Shown here one piece after another: positions 25,251-33,289 of a DNA stretch of 64,000 bases. The notes beneath the pieces were generated by a model. That model searched no databases. It was not told where the DNA came from and was given only the letters and a program-made list of their open reading frames with translations. The first letter of the stretch is position 1. Each line of letters opens with the position of its first letter. Source of the stretch: CAVVNC01 sp963750015. Its GTDB lineage: Bacteria; Desulfobacterota; Syntrophorhabdia; Syntrophorhabdales; WCHB1-27. The translations under genes were made by a program, and so were the position numbers. The DNA is taken from assembly GCA_963750015.1 (NCBI GenBank), contig CAVVPU010000241.1:62001-126000 (forward strand). Direction: 5' to 3'.

Positions 25251-25667
25251 ACATCATCATCCGCGGCACACTCATGCTGCCCAGTGGGGGTCGCCGGTCA
25301 AAGGCCGTCCGTTCCGCGCTCATGCCCTGCTTCGCGTGCCGTTGGATATATTTCTGCTTTTGTGGTACACTAGGCGCACCACTTCGACAATCGGCGATAA
25401 GTGGGCCACATGGTTGATACAAGACCTCTCCTGAACACACTCCGGTCTTCCGATTGAATGTTCCGCGTTTGCCGGCGTTCCGATAAGGCAGCTTTAAACC
25501 TGCCCGACATTCCGGAAAAGGAAGCTTAAGGCTAATCATGCCTCCGGACGTACCATTGCGTTTGCCTTTCTCCGAGATAGGGTATCTCGATGCCCTCCCT
25601 TGCGCAGTTGCTGAAAACAGCTCTTTCTTCAAGAACGGGGTCAGCGATCCCATTTAGGGGGACACTT
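25251..25667. other. Intergenic region, possible promoter only
   Basis: No gene is supported in these 417 bases. TTGGAT (25342-25347) and TACACT (25366-25371), 18 bases apart, could be a promoter for the small gene that follows, at low confidence. Confidence 0.4.
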
Positions 25668-25979
25668 ATGCTCAAGCATTTACCCGGCCAGCCCCGAATG
25701 GTACCTCTGCAAATGGGTACCGACGAAGGTGCTTTCATCTGTAATGTGAGGGAGTCGGATCTGCCAACCATCGATGCGGCGGAGAGAGGAACCTTCGTCG
25801 TAATTCATTGTGCCATAAGGCTCGATGCCATGATCCAGGGACTTTACGAACTTCACGAGACGAAGGTGATCGAAACGACTTCGGTCGATTACTATCGACC
25901 GCTGGAGAAAAAGGCAAGGCATGTCGTGCACAAGGGGAAACTGACCCTCTGTGCAAAAGGGGAGAGGCACAATGAATAA
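25668..25979 (+). CDS. Uncharacterised 103-residue protein coupled to a receiver protein
   Basis: I take the ATG at 25668 because AGGGGG lies 6 bases upstream; the frame is open further 5'. The protein is mixed alpha/beta in appearance with no signal peptide or membrane segment. The motif STSVDYYRPLEKK-like tract near its C-terminus gives no family I recognise; a PilZ-like or other small beta-barrel is possible but not shown. It overlaps the start of the response-regulator gene by 8 bases, which suggests a two-gene unit. Confidence 0.6.
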   Translation: MLKHLPGQPRMVPLQMGTDEGAFICNVRESDLPTIDAAERGTFVVIHCAIRLDAMIQGLYELHETKVIETTSVDYYRPLEKKARHVVHKGKLTLCAKGERHNE

Positions 25980-26343
25980 GCAGGTACTCTTTGTCGACGG
26001 CGACCAGACGATCATGGAGGCGGTAAGAACCATGCTCGGAGAAATGGGCTGTCAGGTGCAGATGGAAACGAGCGGAATGGAAGCCTTGACGGTCTTTTCC
26101 AACGATCCGGGACGATACGACCTTATCATTACAGACCTCGGTATGCCCGACATCTCGGGGTTACGTCTCGCCGAGCGGTTCCTGAGGTTGCGCGGTGACA
26201 TTCCCATCCTTCTTTTGACCGGAGCAGACGGAGAGAAACTGTCGAAAGACCGAAATACAGGCATAAGGTGGTTCGGCATGAAGCCGATATCGATAGCCGC
26301 CCTCGCGGAGACAGTAAAAAGCGCTTTGGCCGAGGTGGCCTGA
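25972..26343 (+). CDS. Single-domain response regulator (receiver)
   Basis: 123 residues: one CheY-like receiver and nothing else. VLFVDGDQT holds an acidic pocket, the phosphorylated Asp is in IITDLGMPDISG (near residue 46), Thr is in LLLTGADG, and Lys in FGMKPIS. The ATG at 25972 has GGGGAGAGG before it. No histidine kinase lies nearby, so its partner is unknown. It overlaps the preceding small gene. Confidence 0.9.
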   Translation: MNKQVLFVDGDQTIMEAVRTMLGEMGCQVQMETSGMEALTVFSNDPGRYDLIITDLGMPDISGLRLAERFLRLRGDIPILLLTGADGEKLSKDRNTGIRWFGMKPISIAALAETVKSALAEVA

Positions 26344-26380
26344 GGGGAGGGTTCGTCCGAGTGCGGGCAAGAACCAGGAC

Positions 26381-26409
26381 TTGACAGGCAGTGCGGCCGA
26401 TGGTAGAGT
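26381..26409 (+). promoter_or_regulatory. Promoter for the radical SAM gene
   Basis: TTGACA (26381-26386) and TAGAGT (26404-26409) are 17 bases apart. This implies a leader of about 200 bases before the radical SAM start at 26614, in which I see no riboswitch I can name. Confidence 0.55.
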
Positions 26410-26613
26410 CTGACTTGGCATGCGACAGGTTTGCATTATAGCTCATCACACCGCAGTCCACTGTAGACTCGCCACATAGCCTTTTACAGGCAAAAGGAAC
26501 ATCCATTCGAGGCGTAGAACCTGACGCCGATTGAACGAGTAGAGTTGAGAAAGGGGATTACGAGCCCCAGGTTCCAAAAAAGCATGGGGTTGGTGTATAT
26601 AAAAAAGGGGAAC

Positions 26614-28116
26614 ATGAAGATTCTCTTAGTTTATCCCAAGTATCCAGACACCTTCTGGAGCTTCCGGCACGCTTTGAAATTCATTGCGAAGAAAGCCCTC
26701 CATCCCCCGCTGGGATTGCTGACAGTCGCCGCAATGCTTCCCGAAGAGTGGAACAAGCGATTGATCGACATGAACACCGACACGGTCAGGGACACCGACC
26801 TCTCATGGGCCGATTATGTCCTTGTAGGAGGCATGGCAGTTCAAAGACAATCCGCAAAGGAGCTGATCGCCCGATGCATGCAACTAGGCGCTAAAACTGT
26901 AGGCGGAGGGCCGCTCTTTACGGCCTCGCCGGATGACTTTCCGGAAGTGGACCACCTCGTTCTCGACGAAGCCGAGTCGACGCTGCCGAGGTTTCTCGAG
27001 GATCTCGCGGAAGGGAAGCCGGCCCGCATTTACCGCTCCGGTTCCTTCCCGAGTCTTGATACAACTCCGGCCCCCCTCTGGCGCCTCATCAAAATGAATA
27101 GATACTTCTCAATGAACCTTCAATACTCAAGAGGTTGCCCGTTTAGCTGCGAGTTCTGCGACATCACGACCCTTTACGGCAACCATACGCGAACGAAGAC
27201 CTCGAGTCAGATAGTCGCGGAATTGGAAGCCCTTTACAACGCTGGGTGGAGGGGCGGCGTCTTTTTCGTGGACGACAATTTCATCGGTAACAAGAAGAAG
27301 CTGAAGGATCGGGTTCTTCCCGAGATGATCGACTGGATGAAGAAAAAGAGGTATCCCTTTGATTTCTCCACCGAGGCCTCGATCAACCTTGCCGACGACG
27401 AGGATTTGATGAGGCAGATGATCCGGGCCGGTTTCGAGTCCGTGTTTGTCGGCATCGAGACACCTGACAGCCGGTCGCTCGAGGAATGCAGCAAACTGCA
27501 GAACACGAACCGTGATCTAATCGCCAGCGTGAAGCGGATCCAGCAGATCGGCCTCCGCGTCCGGGGCGGATTCATTGTAGGGTTCGATAATGATGCGCCC
27601 GACATATTCGAAAGGCAAATCCGCTTCGTTCAGGAAAGCAGAATCATCACGGCTATGGTGGGAATGCTCAATGCGCCGGGAGGCAGCCGGCTCTATAATC
27701 GACTGAAGAAAGAAGGCAGGCTGAGCAAGGAAGTCACGGGCGATAACACGGACTTCACCACCAACGTCATTCCCATCATGGGATACGAGAAGCTCTTTGA
27801 GGGCTACAAACGCGTCATCAACGGCATCTATTCTCCCCGGACATACTATGAACGAGTGAAAGCGTTCTTGAGAGAGTACAGGCCATTGGAGAAGAGGCAA
27901 TGGCGTTTTCATTTCCGCTTGATCAGGTATAACTTCCGTTACCTGGATGCCACTTTCAAGACCCTCTTCGTGTTGGGGCTCAAAGATAGCGCCCGTATCT
28001 ACTACTGGAAACTCCTGCTGTGGTCCCTTGTCAGGCGCCCCAAATTACTGCCCATGGCAATGGCATACCACGTGTACGGTTTCCACTTCCGCAAGGTCTT
28101 CGCGGTCGATCATTAA
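26614..28116 (+). CDS. B12-binding domain radical SAM protein, DUF4070 type
   Basis: 500 residues from the ATG at 26614, which has AAAAGGGG before it. Residues 1-140 form a B12-binding-like domain (MKILLVYPKYP, VGGMAVQ). The radical SAM core follows, with C175-x3-C179-x2-C182 (CPFSCEFC) for the 4Fe-4S cluster, and a C-terminal DUF4070 region. The ILLVYPKYPDTFWSF start is characteristic of this subfamily. Relatives include hopanoid and bacteriochlorophyll methylases, but most members have no known substrate. It has its own promoter and no clear pathway neighbours. Confidence 0.88.
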   Translation: MKILLVYPKYPDTFWSFRHALKFIAKKALHPPLGLLTVAAMLPEEWNKRLIDMNTDTVRDTDLSWADYVLVGGMAVQRQSAKELIARCMQLGAKTVGGGPLFTASPDDFPEVDHLVLDEAESTLPRFLEDLAEGKPARIYRSGSFPSLDTTPAPLWRLIKMNRYFSMNLQYSRGCPFSCEFCDITTLYGNHTRTKTSSQIVAELEALYNAGWRGGVFFVDDNFIGNKKKLKDRVLPEMIDWMKKKRYPFDFSTEASINLADDEDLMRQMIRAGFESVFVGIETPDSRSLEECSKLQNTNRDLIASVKRIQQIGLRVRGGFIVGFDNDAPDIFERQIRFVQESRIITAMVGMLNAPGGSRLYNRLKKEGRLSKEVTGDNTDFTTNVIPIMGYEKLFEGYKRVINGIYSPRTYYERVKAFLREYRPLEKRQWRFHFRLIRYNFRYLDATFKTLFVLGLKDSARIYYWKLLLWSLVRRPKLLPMAMAYHVYGFHFRKVFAVDH

Positions 28117-28156
28117 CGGCATCGGACGGGCCGATAGATGTACCTGAGGAGGTTTC

Positions 28157-28375
28157 ATGCTGATTGGAAAAATAGATGTAAGGGCAAGGCAAAAGATACT
28201 CGTGACAATCCGTGAAGCCAAAAAAAAGAAGGTAATAGACGTGAGGGTCCATGACACGAGCGAGGATGGGGAACTGGTGGCCACGGCCGCCGGCATATCT
28301 TTCTCTGAGGACCAGATCGACCAGGCTGTCGAATTGCTCAAGGAAGCAAAGATAAGGGTGGCCGAGGCAAAGTAA
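28157..28375 (+). CDS. PC4/YdbC-like single-strand DNA-binding protein
   Basis: 72 residues. The pattern VTIREAKKKKVIDVRV followed by GELVATAAGISFSEDQ and a closing helix matches the transcriptional coactivator p15/PC4 fold, which binds single-stranded DNA as a dimer. A GAGGAGG site lies before the ATG. A GC-rich hairpin (28385-28400) follows the stop. Its role is unproven; bacterial members are linked to DNA repair or transcription. Confidence 0.7.
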   Translation: MLIGKIDVRARQKILVTIREAKKKKVIDVRVHDTSEDGELVATAAGISFSEDQIDQAVELLKEAKIRVAEAK

Positions 28376-28384
28376 GACCAAGAC

Positions 28385-28400
28385 CCGGGCGAGAGCCCGG
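28385..28400 (+). terminator. Possible hairpin terminator or attenuator after the PC4-like gene
   Basis: CCGGGC (28385-28390) pairs with GCCCGG (28395-28400) around GAGA. There is no T run, so termination would be weak; it could instead be an mRNA end-protecting hairpin. Confidence 0.35.
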
Positions 28401-28455
28401 CTTGGATGCGGTTCTCGATTGGCCGCATTCCATATTAAAGAAAGGAGTTAGGCGT

Positions 28456-28659
28456 ATGGCGAAAGGGACAGTGAAGTGGTTTAACGATTCTAAAGGGTTC
28501 GGGTTCATCTCTGAGGAAGGAGGCGGTGATGTTTTTGTCCATCATTCAGCCATTCAGGGCTCTGGGTTCAAGTCGTTGTCTGAGGGCGACAAGGTCGAGT
28601 TCGACATAGTGAAGGGGCAAAAGGGACCCGCGGCAGAAAACGTGCGGAAGAAGGAATAG
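28456..28659 (+). CDS. Cold shock protein, CspA family
   Basis: 67 residues from the ATG at 28456, which has AAAGGAG upstream. RNP1 (KGFGFI) and RNP2 (VFVHHSAI) are intact within the usual five-stranded barrel. It binds single-stranded RNA or DNA. It follows the PC4-like gene after 80 bases in the same direction. Confidence 0.96.
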   Translation: MAKGTVKWFNDSKGFGFISEEGGGDVFVHHSAIQGSGFKSLSEGDKVEFDIVKGQKGPAAENVRKKE

Positions 28660-29037
28660 AAGGATTAGGGACGCCGAGGGGACCCGGGCCGGTTCAGAGA
28701 AGGAAAGGCTGGTGAAGGAGGAGCTCCTTGAGATTCTCATGAAGCTCCTCGACTCGGGTTGTCGAACCTTCCATTTCATGCCGCAGTTGAACGAGAGAGA
28801 TGTGTCGAACATCTCGTTGCCGTAGTGCGGGGTCGGAGAAGGATCGATGCAGGTCGGGGCGCAAGAATGCGCCACGACCTCGCCGTCAATAATCGTTCTG
28901 TGCCTGTATGACCGGGGTCTGAGCGCAGGGGGACAGGGTGCCCCCGCTGTTCGGTCTTACGAAAGGCTCTGTTTGCGCTGGACATTGCGCCGCCGCAGAG
29001 ACATGGCGGGCGGCCAAAATAACCAAAGGACGAAAAC
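28660..29037. other. Intergenic region with one weak small frame
   Basis: 378 bases. On the plus strand a 37-codon frame (GTG 28712 to TAG 28825) begins KEELLEILMKLLDSG, but there is no good ribosome site and no known family, so I do not call it a gene. Nothing else is seen. Confidence 0.4.
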
Positions 29038-29298
29038 ATGAACGACGTTGCGGAATTCATCAAGATAAGACAGAAGATCGAGTTTCTGGCCACGGAAATC
29101 GATGCGCGTGTCGGACGGAAGGTGCCCCAGTCAAGAACTAAGCTCGACGAGGCGGCTGAGCTGCTGGCAAAACTGACGGCGATGGCGGACAACGATGTCC
29201 AGCTTGTCGCGGTGACCCGCCTCACGAGGCTTCTCACGAAGCTCGGAACAAAAGTCGGGACGCCGAAGACAAAGACAGTTCGATCCGCAGAGAAGTAG
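29038..29298 (+). CDS. Small uncharacterised protein, predicted helical
   Basis: 86 residues. The ATG at 29038 has AAGGA 8-9 bases before it. The sequence is rich in Ala, Leu, Lys and Thr and looks like two or three amphipathic helices, without cysteines, signal or membrane segment. I do not recognise a family. It stands alone between the cold-shock gene and a minus-strand gene. Confidence 0.6.
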   Translation: MNDVAEFIKIRQKIEFLATEIDARVGRKVPQSRTKLDEAAELLAKLTAMADNDVQLVAVTRLTRLLTKLGTKVGTPKTKTVRSAEK

Positions 29299-29492
29299 CT
29301 GCCTTTTCTCAAACGATAGGATTGTTGCGGACCGTCACTTCGCGTGCCACGGCAAAGCATAGTTGTGCTGCCCGACGAACGCGAAGTTTGCCGGTTCCAT
29401 GAAACTTCCGTTTCCGGGGAAACCGCCAAAAGTCCGGAAGTCCTTCTCCCGGTTGACACGGGATAGCTCCGTCCTGTTGTACCTATTCGCGG

Positions 29493-29798
29493 CTACGCTT
29501 CCTTGAGGGCCATAAGGACCGAGCCTTCCACAAGTCCAGCCTGGTTCTTGAAGTAGGCTTTCATATGAGGGGTCTCAAGGTGTGCCTTCTGGGCCTCCAG
29601 GCTTTCCCATCTTTCCAAGAGAACGACCCGGCTCTTGTCAACCGCTTGAGGAGGAAGGCCGGTGTCTGTGTCTATTGTTGCAAAGTATTCGATGCACCCC
29701 TTCTCTTGCCTCACGGCTATGGCTGTTTCGTTAATCAACCGGATAAGCTCCTTCAGCTTGCCCTCTTTCGCCGTTATTAAAACAACAAGATAGATCAT
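29493..29798 (-). CDS. Antibiotic biosynthesis monooxygenase (ABM) domain protein, YgiN-like
   Basis: 101 residues, one ABM ferredoxin-like fold: the VVLITAKEGKLKELIRLI start, GCIEYFATID in the middle and LLERWESLEAQKAHLETPHMKAYF at the end are typical. Relatives such as YgiN are cofactor-free quinol monooxygenases, but in an anaerobe the role may differ. AAGGAGGAG precedes the ATG. No pathway neighbours. Confidence 0.85.
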   Translation of the reverse strand: MIYLVVLITAKEGKLKELIRLINETAIAVRQEKGCIEYFATIDTDTGLPPQAVDKSRVVLLERWESLEAQKAHLETPHMKAYFKNQAGLVEGSVLMALKEA

Positions 29799-30291
29799 GT
29801 CCGCTCCTCCTTGATCCGGAACTCACACACCCCCCGAGTCGCCGGCTTCAGGCCTCCGCTTGGCGAAACCCGGGAAGCGTCCTGCACAAAAGTATCACTT
29901 TGCCGCGTTGGTCCAATTCCATTATGACCTGTATTTTTCCATTGCCTCGGGAGCGAGCTGAAGGCAGCAATGGTTTCTTGGCCTTTGCTCTTCCCCCTCC
30001 CATCGTAAGTCAGGGGCGTGTTCTGTATCAAAGAGAGCGACCCGCTCACTCGTTAGACCGATTATAAACTTTTTTTCTTTGCTTGCGAACTTCTTTGGTT
30101 GCCACTGCACCAAAAGAGGGCATGACGAGAGGCTCACAAGCTGCCCGGGTGAGGCTCAAAGAACCCTTTCTGAACCGACTCCTCGGTTCGAAGGCACTCC
30201 ATATGGGCACACCGGTAAAGGGGTTCGTGCATGCCGCGGATCGACAGGTGAGACAGTTATTCTGTTGCTATAACAATAGTTCAACCTGTCC
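29799..30291. other. Intergenic region without a recognised feature
   Basis: 493 bases between the divergent ABM gene and the L,D-transpeptidase gene. No frame here looks protein-like. I found no tRNA, repeat or clear terminator. Confidence 0.5.
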
Positions 30292-31074
30292 GTGATGTGC
30301 TTTTTGACGTTTCCCATTGCCGGAAGGACGGGACTATCCGGAAAAACTGTCTTCATGACGAAAGAAGGCCCTTCGTGGTATTCTTATGACGATATGCGCG
30401 CACAGCAGGAACCGTTATCGACAGGTACTTCTCTTTCTTCCCTGCTTTCGCGACAAAGGCCTGGACCACGCACTCTTCCTCCTTGGGATGATGCCCTTGA
30501 CGCCCTCCCTTCCGGTGTTCAGCAAGCCCTCATCGTCAGGCAGGAGTCGGCTCTTTTTTCGGCAGTCATCCACGTCGCTGAAAAACACGGGCAGGTGTGG
30601 TCTTTTGTGTTCGAGCCTTTCCAGGCGGTCATTGGAAGGAATGGTTTCGCCCGGCCGGGAGCGAAGATTGAGGGCGACGGCAAGACTCCCGCGGGCAACT
30701 TCCTTGTGGAGAGCGCCTTCGGCCATGCGGTCAGGATCGATACGGCCATGCCCTATCGCCGGATCGGGCACGACGACATATGGGTGACCGATCCGGACTC
30801 TCCGGACTATAACCAATGGAGAAAAAGGGGGGAAGCCAAGGCTCTTTACTTCGAAGAGATGCGGAGACCGGACAGCCTCTACGAGATCGGCATTGTGATC
30901 GGCTATAACAGGAGCCCGGCCGTGAAAAACCTGGGAAGTGCCATCTTCTTCCACGTCTGGAGAGGAAAGTGCATGGCCACCTCGGGTTGCGTCGCCTTGG
31001 CCCGAAGGAATCTGCTCAAGATTCTCTCCTGGCTCGAACCCCCGAAGAACCCCATCGCTGTCCTCGGGGTATAG
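30292..31074 (+). CDS. L,D-transpeptidase family protein (YkuD/ErfK-like)
   Basis: 260 residues at most. The C-terminal half is the catalytic domain: GDGKTPAGNFLVESAFG, IFFHVWRG with the catalytic His and MATSGCVAL with the catalytic Cys. This is the branch of small proteins that resemble YkuD L,D-transpeptidases, which cross-link peptidoglycan. Start uncertain: neither the ATG at 30292 nor the one at 30355 has a good ribosome site, and no clear signal peptide is seen, although the enzyme should act in the periplasm. Confidence 0.85.
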   Translation: MMCFLTFPIAGRTGLSGKTVFMTKEGPSWYSYDDMRAQQEPLSTGTSLSSLLSRQRPGPRTLPPWDDALDALPSGVQQALIVRQESALFSAVIHVAEKHGQVWSFVFEPFQAVIGRNGFARPGAKIEGDGKTPAGNFLVESAFGHAVRIDTAMPYRRIGHDDIWVTDPDSPDYNQWRKRGEAKALYFEEMRRPDSLYEIGIVIGYNRSPAVKNLGSAIFFHVWRGKCMATSGCVALARRNLLKILSWLEPPKNPIAVLGV

Positions 31075-31116
31075 GCCTTAACCCGGCCCCTACAAGCGGG
31101 GAGAGGCTACGGGCGC

Positions 31117-31635
31117 CTATCCGCAACACCCCTCCTCACATGAGCTGCCGCAAGAGCTGCCACAGCCTTCGGCTGGCTGGCACGATTCCTCGAGTTCTTC
31201 TTCAGTGGCGTCCCGCACGTCGAGCACTTCGACGGCAAAAGTGAGCGCCTTTCCTGCCAGCGGGTGATTGGCGTCCAGAAGCACCATCTCATCCTCGATG
31301 CCGGCAACGGTCACGACCATGGCGCCGTTCGTCGTCTGAACCCGAAGGGGCATGCCGACGGCAAGGTCCGTGACTCCGCCGAACTGTTCCTTGGGTGCCT
31401 GGAAGACCAAGTCCTGGCGACGCTCCCCGTAACCCTCCTCGGGCTTCACCGTAAAGGAAAAGGCGTCCTTCGGCGATTTCCCTTCCAGAGCCGTTTCAAA
31501 GCCCTTAATCAAACCGCCGCTGCCATGGATATATGTGAGCGGCTCACGTCCTTTCGACGTTTCGAGGGTTTCCCCGTTCTCGTCCGAAAGGGTGTACTCG
31601 AGAGTGACCGCTTTGTCTTTCGCTATAATCATCAT
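31117..31635 (-). CDS. slyD: FKBP-type peptidyl-prolyl isomerase, SlyD-like
   Basis: 172 residues. An FKBP domain (VTLEYTLSDENGE, IHGSGGLIKGFE) contains the IF chaperone insert (VKPEEGYGE to the DLAVGMPL region), then DANHPLAGKALTF. The C-terminus is rich in Cys (CGSSCGSSCEEGCCG), a metal-binding tail like that of SlyD, which delivers nickel to hydrogenase and urease maturation. Two ATGs lie in tandem (31635 and 31632); spacing from AGAGG favours the second. Confidence 0.92.
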   Translation of the reverse strand: MMIIAKDKAVTLEYTLSDENGETLETSKGREPLTYIHGSGGLIKGFETALEGKSPKDAFSFTVKPEEGYGERRQDLVFQAPKEQFGGVTDLAVGMPLRVQTTNGAMVVTVAGIEDEMVLLDANHPLAGKALTFAVEVLDVRDATEEELEESCQPAEGCGSSCGSSCEEGCCG

Positions 31636-31766
31636 GACCTCTTTTGTATGAATTTTGACGAGAAAGGCCTTGGCGCTCGACCGAGCAGCGGGGCTTTAGA
31701 CTTCAAGTCAAGTCTATATTTAACCATAATTGCCTCGGAATATCCAGATCGACAGACTGAAGGCCG

Positions 31767-33050
31767 TCATACCTCGGTTCCCGAGGGAATCGTCGTGCCC
31801 TTTGGAACTATGGTGATCCCATCCCGGACCCAGTGGTACTTCCCCTGAGATTCTTCCCCCTTGGGTCTTTGCCGGATCACTACCCCATCCCCTATACGGA
31901 CGTTCTTGTCGATGATGGCGCTTTCGATTGAGCAGTCTTTTCCGATCCCCATGGCCGGCCCTCCGGTTCCGTCGGCAGACTGGCCGGTCAGCAGCCTCTC
32001 GCCCTCGTAGAAATCCTCGCCAAGGAGAACGACCTTCCTGAGTGAAGAGCCACGACCTATGACGCTTCGAACGCCGATTACGGAATCGATGACGCGGGCA
32101 TAGCTCACGAGCGCTCCTTCGGCGATAAGGCTATCTTGTATCTCTGAACCGACTATTCGGCTCGGCGGAAGGGAACGGGCCCTGGTGTAGATGGGCCAGT
32201 GAGGCTCGTAGAGGCTGAAAGGAGGTTGCGGCCGAGCAAGAGAGACGTTCGCTTCGAAGAACGTCTCCACTGTCCCGATGTCTCTCCAGTAGCCGAAAAA
32301 AGGGTAGGCCATCACCTTGTACTTGTCTAGGGCGGATTGAAAAATGCCCGTTCCGAAGTCGACAGCGGCGCTGTTCGCGAGGCTCCGGGCGAGCACGTTT
32401 GGTTTGAAGACGTAAAGGCCCATGGAGCCCAGGAACCTCTCCTGCGCGGCCGGGCCTTCCGACTTAGGGAAACGCCCCTTGATTCGAAACGTATCTATGA
32501 CTTCATCCTCCTGGGGCTTCTCGACAAATCGGACCACACGCTGCCGACCGTCGACGGCAACGAGACCCATCCTGCGTGTCTCCTCCCGGTCAATGGGGCA
32601 GACGCAAATCGTGATGTCCGCCCCCGAGTGCCTGTGCTTCCGGATAAGCTCCCCATAATCCATCCGATAGAGCTGGTCCCCGGAAAGGATGATTATCTCT
32701 TCGGATTTGTAGTACATGGTGTGATTCAAGGTCGCCCTCACCGCGTCGGCGGGTCCCTGAAACCAATCGGACTGCAGGTTAGTCTGCTCAGCCGCAAGAA
32801 TATTTACGAAACCATCAGTGAACTCGTCAAATCTGTAGGTTTGCATGATGTGCCGGTGGAGACTCGCCGGCAAGAATTGGGTAAGGACAAAAACCCGCTT
32901 TACGCCTGAATTTATGCAGTTCGACAAGGGAATATCGATGATCCTGTACTTCCCTGCGAAACCTACCGCCGGCTTGGCCCTCTTCAGGGTCAGCGGATAG
33001 AGCCTCGTCCCGCGTCCACCGCCGAGAATGATCGCAGTAGCCGTATCCAT
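31767..33050 (-). CDS. glgC: Glucose-1-phosphate adenylyltransferase
   Basis: 427 residues. It makes ADP-glucose from glucose 1-phosphate and ATP for glycogen synthesis. The nucleotide-binding GGGRGTRLYPLT (residues 11-22), KPAVGFAGKYRIIDIPLSNC, the sugar site FVEKP (near residue 174) and the C-terminal left-handed helix hexapeptides are present. A GAGGAGG site precedes the ATG. No other glycogen genes lie in the window. Confidence 0.95.
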   Translation of the reverse strand: MDTATAIILGGGRGTRLYPLTLKRAKPAVGFAGKYRIIDIPLSNCINSGVKRVFVLTQFLPASLHRHIMQTYRFDEFTDGFVNILAAEQTNLQSDWFQGPADAVRATLNHTMYYKSEEIIILSGDQLYRMDYGELIRKHRHSGADITICVCPIDREETRRMGLVAVDGRQRVVRFVEKPQEDEVIDTFRIKGRFPKSEGPAAQERFLGSMGLYVFKPNVLARSLANSAAVDFGTGIFQSALDKYKVMAYPFFGYWRDIGTVETFFEANVSLARPQPPFSLYEPHWPIYTRARSLPPSRIVGSEIQDSLIAEGALVSYARVIDSVIGVRSVIGRGSSLRKVVLLGEDFYEGERLLTGQSADGTGGPAMGIGKDCSIESAIIDKNVRIGDGVVIRQRPKGEESQGKYHWVRDGITIVPKGTTIPSGTEV

Positions 33051-33199
33051 GCCTCCTCCTCATTGCCTAAAAAAACGGCCCTTACGCGCTTCCCGGGCCT
33101 CCAAGAATGTTACCATCGAAAGGGTCGGGTAGCAAATTTGCTTGAGATTGCTTTCTTATAGCCGAGTGAGGCTTCGAAGTTTGTGGGATGGAAATAAAG

Positions 33200-33234
33200 G
33201 GGGCGCCCCTTTTTAAGGTGGGCGCCCCTTTTTA
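33200..33234. terminator. Bidirectional terminator after hppA
   Basis: GGGGCGCCC (33200-33208) pairs with GGGCGCCCC (33220-33228). The plus strand continues TTTTT ATT; the minus strand continues CTTTATTTC. It lies about 60 bases after the hppA stop, so on the minus strand it ends that gene. Confidence 0.8.
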
Positions 33235-33289
33235 TTGATTTGATCCACCGCTTACGGTGCGGTTTCTATCTGCTTCTCTCCTTTACCGC

